Part shown: positions 1-5,609 of the stretch, piece after piece
Layout: each line of letters begins with the position of its first letter
Position numbering within the stretch: position 1 is the stretch's first letter
Origin: a virus
Reading direction: 5' to 3' (one strand)
DNA length: 24,101 bases
Virus record (IMG/VR): IMGVR_UViG_3300032087_004909
Coordinates: 1-24,101 of that record
Translations under genes and position numbers: made by a program
The notes under the pieces: generated by a model
The model's database searches: none
Seen by the model: only the letters and a program-made list of their open reading frames with translations
What the model was told of the DNA's origin: nothing

Positions 1-802
1 TGCCAGAGCCGCTTACTTCTCGTTCGCCTGTTGAAGCGAGGGCTGTCGCACCAATAGTAAGCGCACCAGAACCCGTTACCGATCGTTCTCCGGTAGACGC
101 TAGAACGACGGCACCAGTGGTCAGCGCGCCTGTGCCAGTGATCCCGCTAGCCGCCGCCTCAAGCAATTCAATGGCAATGCCAACATTACGACTGCTAGTG
201 AGTGTTGTGAATGTTGCGCTGTCCAACCCAGCGGTTGCAACTATCTCGTATGCCACAGCCCCTTGGCACTCAGAGTTGACGTTTTGGTCAAGGGCCTCAG
301 TCGCATTTGTGGTCACGGGCGTTGCTGAGCCACCAGCGGCTGAAAAACCGTAAACCGACATGCTGTTATCAACAGTCGTGGTCAGGTTTATTACTCTGTT
401 TATAGCAGTATTATTATCATCAGACGCAAAGGTCGCGCCAAGGGCAGTTGTTTGGTCAACACCCGTAAACTCTGAACAAAATGCGCCAGACGCTCGAAAG
501 TTGTTGCCCCAATCCCATGCGAGCGTGCTGGCACCAGATGCAGGGGCAATCCACCACGCCATCGCAGAAAATGACCGAGAATTAGAAGACCCATTTTGGA
601 TGGTGCCATCAGGTGCGACACCCTCAAGGGTAATCGTGCCGAGTGTTGGCGAACCGCCAACGGTGCCGTTCATCCCGTGTACAAAGGCAACAACAATACG
701 ATCAGAGCCAGAACCGACAGTTATATCAGATGATGCTGTGAAAGAAGATACAGTACCACCGTTATTGTAGACTTCAACTGTCTGGACGTGTGTTACTGCC
801 AT
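1..802 (-). CDS. Tail/appendage protein with 21-residue repeats, partial (runs off left edge)
   Basis: An open frame starts at ATG 802 (MAVTHVQTVEVYN) and reads leftward without a stop to base 1, so at least 267 residues are present and the C-terminus is missing. GGAG lies about 9 nt before the ATG. The first ~200 residues are rich in Gly, Ser, Thr and Ala, with beta-strand-like stretches and motifs such as SAMAWWIAPASG. The last visible part has two tandem 21-residue units beginning ALTTGAVVLASTGER and ALTIGATALASTGER, each closed by a V-[TS]-G-S-G type segment, and a third probably begins at the edge. Such Gly/Ala/Thr repeats are common in phage tail fibre or tip proteins, so a structural appendage role is inferred. 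It is the last late gene visible, downstream of the other tail appendage genes. Confidence 0.72.
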   Translation of the reverse strand, partial: MAVTHVQTVEVYNNGGTVSSFTASSDITVGSGSDRIVVAFVHGMNGTVGGSPTLGTITLEGVAPDGTIQNGSSNSRSFSAMAWWIAPASGASTLAWDWGNNFRASGAFCSEFTGVDQTTALGATFASDDNNTAINRVINLTTTVDNSMSVYGFSAAGGSATPVTTNATEALDQNVNSECQGAVAYEIVATAGLDSATFTTLTSSRNVGIAIELLEAAASGITGTGALTTGAVVLASTGERSVTGSGALTIGATALASTGEREVSGSG

Positions 803-833
803 TTACATAGTCTCCAGCCAGCGCCGTTCAGGC

Positions 834-1319
834 CTACACACCCAAAGCTGTCAAGGCGGCATCAAGATCGGCAAGTTGTGTAGAATTTCTCACAGTCTGA
901 GCCATTGGATCACTTATTGACTTACTGTAGTACATTTCTTTGTATGGCATACCATCCCCGGTGACTGCATCATAAACATCGACCATGATAAACGGGTTAT
1001 TATCAAAGAAGGTTTTCATTGCTGCCGATAATGCGTTTGACGTAGTGTCAATATCATTAAGATCACTTGAAAGTGCAGCCGCCGTCGAACCACCAATTGA
1101 AGCTAGGAAGGCGTTAACATCTGGCATATTGCCAGCGAGTGCATCGGCCTGAGCAACCTTCCATCTCTGACGCATGTTTGCAATGGCAGTCCACAGGTTA
1201 AATAGTTGTGTAAAATCCAGATCACCCGTATTTGTACGAATATCCCGAACCACTGCTGCTGCTCGCTCTGAACTAGCAATCGCTTGCGGGATAGATTGAG
1301 TATATTTGACAAAAGCCAT
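834..1319 (-). CDS. Hypothetical protein of the tail-appendage cluster
   Basis: A 161-residue protein starting MAFVKYTQSIPQ, with a good ribosome-binding site (AAAGGA about 7 nt before the ATG). It is largely alpha-helical in character, with Ala-rich stretches (ERAAAVVRDIRT, SNALSAAMKTFF), and has no signal peptide, membrane segment or recognised catalytic motif. It lies 11 nt after the beta-helix protein gene and 31 nt before the repeat-containing tail protein, so it is co-transcribed with appendage genes. A small structural protein or a chaperone for a neighbouring fibre is possible, but I do not recognise the family. Confidence 0.7.
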   Translation of the reverse strand: MAFVKYTQSIPQAIASSERAAAVVRDIRTNTGDLDFTQLFNLWTAIANMRQRWKVAQADALAGNMPDVNAFLASIGGSTAAALSSDLNDIDTTSNALSAAMKTFFDNNPFIMVDVYDAVTGDGMPYKEMYYSKSISDPMAQTVRNSTQLADLDAALTALGV

Positions 1320-1330
1320 AAGTTATTCCT

Positions 1331-2512
1331 TTAAGTGAAGAACTGCGACCAGCGATTGTCAACCCGTGCAGAAGCTCGTGTCGCAACAGGATCGCCGTCT
1401 TGAATGGTGTTTAGAGCATCAACACCAGTGGGTTTTATAATTGCAGGAACAGTATTGTTCACGACTGTCAAATTCCCTGCGCTGATATTGATCTTTGGCG
1501 TCTGGATGCCGATTGATGCAGCGTCGTTGCGTGGTTGCCAAACCATCACATTACCGGACACTTCCATGCCTGAAATATTGTGCATGGCGATGCCGTTTGT
1601 GTGGCTGGCGATGATCACGTTGTCCTTCACCTCAACATTAGTCATTGCGTTTTTAGAGTCTGACCAGAGCGATTGTGAATAAAGGCCTTGGTTCATGTCC
1701 AAGAGGTTATCATTGATATACAGCCCATCAGCAACGCCCATGAATTGCATAGAATCCCGGTGGTCCCCAGAAAACTCAACTGTGTCTGCATCATGCACAT
1801 AATTTAGTTCAATCACGCAATTTGTAACTGTGCCAGTGTTCAAACCATCAGATCGGTATGTGTGGATGTCATTGCCACGGAAAACCAAACTGGTTCCGTT
1901 CAGCCCGATACCTTTCCATAGTGTATGAAACTCGCAGTTTGAAACTGTAACATTGTCATTGTTCCCCCACATGCGAACACCACGGCCCACACATGACCCG
2001 TTGCCGTTCCGAGTACCTTCGACCACGCAATTTGTGATTGTCACGTCTTGCAGATTTTCGAGGTATAGAATGACTGTTTGATCTTGTGTCGTAGGATCGG
2101 CGGGCAGCTTGAAGTGCAGCCCATCTAACGTAACACCCGTGGCCCCTGTCATCGAACTCTTAGAAACAAACTGCGCCTTGTTGCCCATATCAGCAGACAC
2201 AAGCGTGGTCCCGTCTGGGATACCAGGAAGCGCCCCATAATCTCCGGGTGCAAGACTTATCATGCTTTGACCGGAAGCCATCGCAGCCAACAACTCAGCG
2301 CGGTTGGTAACATCTGCCGTAGGCGTAGGCGTGGGCGTAGGAACCGGATCAGGCGTGGGCGTAGGGTCAGGGGTTGGATCAGGTGTAGGCGTAGGAGTTG
2401 TAGCATCCACCTTGAAGTCCAGAATATCCACACCCTTGTGGTTCACCCTAAAGGTGCCGTTGCCCTGATATACATCAAATACATCACCGCCGCGTGTGAA
2501 TGTTACTGGCAT
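1331..2512 (-). CDS. Right-handed beta-helix tail protein (tailspike/depolymerase-like) with Pro/Thr linker
   Basis: A 393-residue protein in three visible parts. Residues 1-37 form a small N-terminal domain (MPVTFTRGGDVFDVYQGNG), probably the attachment point. Residues 38-65 are a linker made almost only of Thr-Pro and Asp-Pro dipeptides. Residues ~66-393 look like a right-handed parallel beta-helix of the pectate-lyase type: repeated short strands with Asn/Asp/Gly turns (VTLDGLHFKLP, VTITNCVVEGT, VTVSNCEFHTL, LYINDNLLDMN, VEVKDNVIIAS, MEVSGNVMVWQ). Known phage proteins of this fold bind or cut surface polysaccharides, so host recognition or depolymerase activity is inferred. No catalytic residue set can be assigned by eye. 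The gene lies among appendage genes downstream of the lysis cassette. A secreted host-type protein is less likely, since no signal peptide is seen. Confidence 0.78.
   Translation of the reverse strand: MPVTFTRGGDVFDVYQGNGTFRVNHKGVDILDFKVDATTPTPTPDPTPDPTPTPDPVPTPTPTPTADVTNRAELLAAMASGQSMISLAPGDYGALPGIPDGTTLVSADMGNKAQFVSKSSMTGATGVTLDGLHFKLPADPTTQDQTVILYLENLQDVTITNCVVEGTRNGNGSCVGRGVRMWGNNDNVTVSNCEFHTLWKGIGLNGTSLVFRGNDIHTYRSDGLNTGTVTNCVIELNYVHDADTVEFSGDHRDSMQFMGVADGLYINDNLLDMNQGLYSQSLWSDSKNAMTNVEVKDNVIIASHTNGIAMHNISGMEVSGNVMVWQPRNDAASIGIQTPKINISAGNLTVVNNTVPAIIKPTGVDALNTIQDGDPVATRASARVDNRWSQFFT
2315..2401 (-). repeat. Low-complexity Pro-Thr/Pro-Asp linker coding tract
   Basis: The plus strand shows tandem short units of the GGCGTAGG/GGATCAGG type, encoding alternating Pro with Thr or Asp (residues 38-65 of the beta-helix protein). 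It acts as a rigid spacer between the N-terminal domain and the helix. Tracts like this can change length by slippage. Confidence 0.8.
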
Positions 2513-2533
2513 GATCTTCTCCCTGTGGAAGTG

Positions 2534-2923
2534 TTAAGAAGCTGGAACAGTAAGCGTCAATGCACTCACAGACACGGTATCGCTTGCGGCAATCGTGGTT
2601 GAGGACAGATTGAGTTCTGAACCTGACGTAGCGACGCCCCCGCGAATTACTTCGGTGTTGTCACGGTTCTGCAGCTTAAATGCAATAGCCGTTCCGCCCG
2701 TAGCATTGGTATCGTCTGAAATAGTCGCAGCGATACACTCACCGGGATTTGACGCGCCAGCATTACCGAAGGCCGGGTTGGTCATAGCAAGGATAGCTAC
2801 TTCAGCATCCGCAGCGGCCATGATAACCAAGTCCCCGTTGGCGTCAGTAGCGCCAACGTCAACTAAATCTGCGATAGCGTCAGCAGCCGCGTTCCGCGTA
2901 GCTGTAGTCAATGTAGTTGCCAT
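2534..2923 (-). CDS. Small virion-associated-type protein, function unknown
   Basis: A 129-residue protein starting MATTLTTATRNAAADAIADL, with GAGGA 9 nt before the ATG, 4 nt after the upstream stop. The pattern is a short N-terminal helix of Ala/Thr/Asp followed by alternating beta strands, with the segments LVIMAAADAEVAILAM, AIAFKLQNRDNTEVIRG and a C-terminal TVSVSALTLTVPAS. Small proteins with this same opening and organisation are recurrent in siphophage tail regions, in my recollection annotated only as hypothetical or structural. There is no signal peptide, membrane segment or catalytic motif. A minor tail or decoration role is inferred from its position between the membrane/lysis genes and the beta-helix protein. 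Confidence 0.72.
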   Translation of the reverse strand: MATTLTTATRNAAADAIADLVDVGATDANGDLVIMAAADAEVAILAMTNPAFGNAGASNPGECIAATISDDTNATGGTAIAFKLQNRDNTEVIRGGVATSGSELNLSSTTIAASDTVSVSALTLTVPAS

Positions 2924-2927
2924 GAGT

Positions 2928-3260
2928 TTATTCCTCTGTTAGGGTGCCAGCGATTGTCTGGCCGATTGGAGTATCCCCACGCGGGAACACACGAAAAATC
3001 TTTGCGGCGTCAGCTTCCGCCGGGAGGTCAATGACCACATTACAGGCAACCAACGGCTCAAGTGCTTTGAAACCTCCGGCGACCTTCTCCAGCTTCTTAA
3101 CGCCTTGCGCGTCAATAGCATAAGGGCCGGGGTGCAGCCCGAACTCGAGGCGCTCGGCCTCAGTCATCATGCCCAACTGAATTGGGTGCAGGGTTGCCGG
3201 GTCGTCAACCTTCGGCTTACCTGTTGTTCCATCACGTACTAGTCCAAAATGTTGGTTCAT
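2928..3260 (-). CDS. Hypothetical protein, 110 aa
   Basis: Starts MNQHFGLVRDGTTGKPKVDD behind a purine-rich leader (AAAGGAAGAGGAAG) and ends TLTEE, 4 nt before the next start. It is soluble and mixed in character, with a Pro/Gly-rich middle (GLHPGPYAIDAQGVKK) and a C-terminal half rich in Val, Ala and Asp. No known family is recognised. It sits between a membrane/coiled-coil protein and a small structural-type protein, so it could belong to either the lysis or the appendage group. Confidence 0.65.
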   Translation of the reverse strand: MNQHFGLVRDGTTGKPKVDDPATLHPIQLGMMTEAERLEFGLHPGPYAIDAQGVKKLEKVAGGFKALEPLVACNVVIDLPAEADAAKIFRVFPRGDTPIGQTIAGTLTEE

Positions 3261-3278
3261 GGTTTCTTCCTCTTCCTT

Positions 3279-3590
3279 TCAGTTTTTGCCGTTGTTTAGA
3301 TGCTCTAGTTGTCGCAACCTAGCTTCGTGATCTGATACACGGTCCACCAATGGTTTGATGTCGCGAATGGCCTGTGTTGCTGTGTATCGGTCGCCCGACA
3401 GCGCTCTAAAGTCGTCTAGCCTATCTGTCAGCGCATCAAGTTGTGTACCAAGAACAGCAGTGTCTGTCTTTAGTCCCGTGATCGCTGCATAGCCTCCAAT
3501 GATTCCGGTCACAGTTATAACTTGCACTATGTGCAATAAAATTCTTTCCACTGGCGATTGCCCTCTTGGTTCAGCTCCCATTACGCGCAT
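3279..3590 (-). CDS. Single-pass membrane protein with coiled coil, lysis-cassette associated
   Basis: A 103-residue protein starting MRVMGAEPRGQSPVER, with AAGG 4-5 nt before the ATG and a 10-nt overlap with the outer-spanin gene. One hydrophobic segment at residues ~17-40 (ILLHIVQVITVTGIIGGYAAI) is followed by a long charged heptad-like region (residues ~45-100, LDALTDRLDDFRAL to HEARLRQLEHLNN). A membrane anchor plus coiled coil resembles phage lysis accessory proteins of the XhlA type or holin partners. By position it closes the lysis cassette. It could also be a superinfection or membrane-remodelling protein. The membrane topology is clear and the function is inferred. Confidence 0.65.
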   Translation of the reverse strand: MRVMGAEPRGQSPVERILLHIVQVITVTGIIGGYAAITGLKTDTAVLGTQLDALTDRLDDFRALSGDRYTATQAIRDIKPLVDRVSDHEARLRQLEHLNNGKN

Positions 3591-3781
3591 CCAGCCTTAT
3601 GTCCCCGCACGATGTCTGTCGCAGGTTCCCCAACAGCATCAGGGGTTTCTGGATAAGCCAGCAACCCTTCTTTAAGTTCTGTAACAGCTTGAGTAAACCG
3701 TGGCTGACAGAACGCTGCATCACTTGTCGGTGCAAAGCAGCCGCTTAGTCCAGTGAAGATCAGAACAAGAATTAATTTCAT
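3581..3781 (-). CDS. Outer-membrane spanin lipoprotein (Rz1-like)
   Basis: A 66-residue protein with a short hydrophobic signal peptide ending in a lipobox: MKLILVLIFTGLSGC, with L12-S13-G14 before Cys15. Signal peptidase II should therefore lipidate Cys15 and leave a mature lipoprotein of about 52 residues. The start lies inside the 3' end of the inner-spanin gene in another frame (62-nt overlap), with AAGGGG about 10 nt before the ATG. Overlapping or nested Rz/Rz1 genes are typical of two-component spanins, which join inner and outer membranes and fuse them in the last step of lysis of Gram-negative hosts. The mature part has several Pro residues (PETPDAVGEPAT). The call rests on lipobox, size and gene arrangement. 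Confidence 0.72.
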   Translation of the reverse strand: MKLILVLIFTGLSGCFAPTSDAAFCQPRFTQAVTELKEGLLAYPETPDAVGEPATDIVRGHKAGCA

Positions 3782-3917
3782 TTATGATATCCCCTTCTCG
3801 CTCGATGCGAGTTTCGTTTTGCTTCTGTCGTGTGTCTTTACCGCCCTGCCAGTATATGAAGGCCCCCAGCAAGATGGTGCAAAGCAGCAGAAGCGGGAGG
3901 ACTAAATTATTATACAT
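3720..3917 (-). CDS. Inner-membrane spanin (Rz-like)
   Basis: A 65-residue protein. I use ATG 3917 (MYNNLVLPLLLLC) rather than the upstream in-frame start at 3947 because GGGAGGA lies 4-6 nt before it. An N-terminal membrane segment (residues ~4-22, LVLPLLLLCTILLGAFIYW) is followed by a charged, probably helical periplasmic part (KDTRQKQNETRIEREGDIIN) and a C-terminal segment with two Cys (NSCSDLHWTKRLLC). The N-in single anchor and periplasmic helix fit an i-spanin, which would contact the outer-membrane lipoprotein encoded in the overlapping downstream frame. The gene overlaps the holin stop by 8 nt. It is short for an Rz protein, so the assignment leans on context. Confidence 0.68.
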   Translation of the reverse strand: MYNNLVLPLLLLCTILLGAFIYWQGGKDTRQKQNETRIEREGDIINEINSCSDLHWTKRLLCTDK

Positions 3918-4119
3918 CTGATCCTCCCTGATTCCACAGCCGCCCAATCATCCCAGCAACTCCAAGGCCAATTGCGATAAAGGCCAGCCAAGTCACAGGA
4001 ATAGCTTCGCGCATCTCGACGGGGATAGCGAGCCAGACTGATGGAGCAATTGTTGAAGCAGCCATGCACCACATAGATACCCATTTCCAAGCGTTCTTTG
4101 CGTCAGGTACTAATTTCAT
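3910..4119 (-). CDS. Holin, two membrane segments
   Basis: A 69-residue protein starting MKLVPDAKNAWKWVSMW. There are two hydrophobic segments, at residues ~14-33 (VSMWCMAASTIAPSVWLAIP) and ~41-61 (PVTWLAFIAIGLGVAGMIG), with a short loop containing EMRE between them and a small charged tail. This is the usual form of small two-span (class II) phage holins, which permeabilise the inner membrane and release the endolysin. The gene shares an ATGA overlap with the endolysin stop, so translation is likely coupled, and it is followed directly by the spanin genes. The order endolysin-holin-spanins is unusual compared with lambda but common enough in other phages. Confidence 0.75.
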   Translation of the reverse strand: MKLVPDAKNAWKWVSMWCMAASTIAPSVWLAIPVEMREAIPVTWLAFIAIGLGVAGMIGRLWNQGGSDV

Positions 4120-4781
4120 TTTTTCAGTCCCCTCAAAAATCCCATTATTATGCCAAACAAGTTCGGCTTTTTCGCAACCGCGCGTTGCCCTGATCCGTCT
4201 TTCCGTCGTTTCGGTGCAGGAATGTCTGTGGCGCGATTTGCCAACATAGCCGCCCGATCAATCACACCGTGATCACCCATCTGCACCCCTTCCCACTTAC
4301 CAACAACTCGCCTCGTCCAGCCGTTCTTAAACGTAGGCCATATGGCTAAGCTTCTTAGGAATTTCATCCGATCATTGCACAATGTCTGAATTATGTCAAT
4401 AGGACTCCGGGCGTCCACTGCCTCTAAAGTTTCCAGTCCAATAACTCCATCTTGTGTAGTGCCGACAATTCGCTGAAGGTATTTAGCCGAACGTCTTACG
4501 CCACTATTGACCCCGAAATCATAAACAGCGTAATCCAGGCCTGATGGCAACTCGTCGCAGGACAGCTTGTCCCAATACTGAATCTTGTAAATAGCATCGC
4601 GCTCAGTCGCACTGATGTCCTTTACTGACCGTACAGATTGTCCACTTCGCTTTCGGTAAGCGTTGTAGGTTCGTTGAGTCACGCCAAAGTTTGTAGCTCC
4701 GCCAGGGTCTTTTGGATGATTGACGTATCCACCCTCATGCGCCAACACCCAGGGGTGAACCTTGTCAAAGTTTTCCCGCAT
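4116..4781 (-). CDS. Endolysin, glycoside hydrolase family 108 muramidase
   Basis: A 221-residue protein. The N-terminal ~90 residues carry the GH108 signature HEGGYVNHPKDPGGATNFGV, with Glu16 as the expected catalytic acid. The conserved YWDKLSCDELPSGLDYAVYDFGVNSG region follows (quoted in parts: YWDKL, LPSGLDYAVYDFGVNSG). Residues ~95-180 (AKYLQRIVGTTQDGVIG, TLEAVDAR, RMKFLRSL, GWTRRV) match the small peptidoglycan-binding domain that usually follows it. The enzyme cleaves the glycan backbone of peptidoglycan. It has no N-terminal signal or anchor, so export through the holin is expected. The C-terminal ~40 residues are basic and end in a short hydrophobic stretch (LFGIIMGFLRGLKK), which may help contact with the membrane. 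AAGGGA lies 7-8 nt before the start. Confidence 0.93.
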   Translation of the reverse strand: MRENFDKVHPWVLAHEGGYVNHPKDPGGATNFGVTQRTYNAYRKRSGQSVRSVKDISATERDAIYKIQYWDKLSCDELPSGLDYAVYDFGVNSGVRRSAKYLQRIVGTTQDGVIGLETLEAVDARSPIDIIQTLCNDRMKFLRSLAIWPTFKNGWTRRVVGKWEGVQMGDHGVIDRAAMLANRATDIPAPKRRKDGSGQRAVAKKPNLFGIIMGFLRGLKK

Positions 4782-4782
4782 A

Positions 4783-5097
4783 TCAAATTCCCTTATTCTG
4801 GCGCAGGTACGTGACCACCCGATCCCGATACAATGTTCTGATCTCTGTGCGGGAGAGTCCCGCTAGTTGGCCGTCCCGTGCAGCTATCACCAGATCAATG
4901 GTGGCTTGCGCCATAGCTACATCGCGTTCACTGTTCTGCGTGAGTTGATCAGCGATTGTTTGTACTTCCGCTTCCAGATAGGCTGCCTCATCTTCCACAC
5001 TTTTACAATATCCGAGGTCTATGGCTTCCTGTCTCGTATGCGTAGTTTGGGTTTGTTTACCTGTCCGAATATCTGTGATTTTTACCTTATAAGTCAT
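4783..5097 (-). CDS. Hypothetical small protein between fibre-like gene and endolysin
   Basis: A 104-residue protein. ATG 5097 (MTYKVKITDIRTGKQ) is preferred over 5133 because AAGGAG lies 7 nt before it. The N-terminal ~25 residues look like a small beta hairpin (YKVKITDIRTGKQTQTTHT). The rest is helical and charged (VEDEAAYLEAEVQTIADQL, TYLRQNKGI). It directly follows a fibre-like gene, a place where tail-fibre assembly chaperones are often found, but no family motif is visible. The endolysin start is 1 nt past its stop, so the two are probably translationally coupled. Confidence 0.68.
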   Translation of the reverse strand: MTYKVKITDIRTGKQTQTTHTRQEAIDLGYCKSVEDEAAYLEAEVQTIADQLTQNSERDVAMAQATIDLVIAARDGQLAGLSRTEIRTLYRDRVVTYLRQNKGI

Positions 5098-5108
5098 AGA
5101 CTTTCTCC

Positions 5109-5606
5109 TTACTTTAAGGCCCAAGCTGACCAAGTACCCGCATCAAACGTACCTGGTGAGATAGACAAAGTTATAGCTGTTGTGGCATTTACTATGGTAG
5201 TAGCTATAGCGAAAACATTGGTGTCACGAAACCTAACACAATGGCCATTTTTTAGTGGTATGAGCATGTTAGAGGAATAAATTGTGGTGTTAACTATTCC
5301 TGCTACAAGAATAACACCATTCAGACTTATGCTATAACTCCCCCACCCGGCAGCAGGTGACACGCCTTCGATCGCAATCATGAGCCTCGTGAATGAGGTC
5401 AGGTCCAGGCCTGTAATGGCATCCGAGGCAACACCTGAAACTGATTGATCGAGAAACAGAGGCAGGGCTGTTCGAGCAAGTGACGGAACCGTGCCATCAT
5501 TTTCCCCTACAGCAATTGCATTGTCTCGCAGCGCTGTCATAAGCGCCGTATCTATTCGAGCGCCAATGGCGACTTCGGCGTTAGTAATGGCTGTATAAGT
5601 ACTCAT
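5109..5606 (-). CDS. Tail tip/fibre-type protein
   Basis: A 165-residue protein starting MSTYTAITNAEVAIGARIDTAL. The opening pattern (ITNAEV, then a helix with LMTALRDNAIAVGEND) is the short N-terminal module seen at the head of fibre or tip proteins encoded after the hub in many siphophages. The remainder is beta-rich (LTSFTRLMIAIEG, GWGSYSISLNGVILVAG, ISPGTFDAGTWSAWAL) and resembles a small jelly-roll or decoration domain. The gene begins 3 nt after the hub stop. A tail-tip decoration or receptor-contact role is inferred. The binding target is unknown. Confidence 0.7.
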   Translation of the reverse strand: MSTYTAITNAEVAIGARIDTALMTALRDNAIAVGENDGTVPSLARTALPLFLDQSVSGVASDAITGLDLTSFTRLMIAIEGVSPAAGWGSYSISLNGVILVAGIVNTTIYSSNMLIPLKNGHCVRFRDTNVFAIATTIVNATTAITLSISPGTFDAGTWSAWALK

Positions 5607-5609
5607 AGT

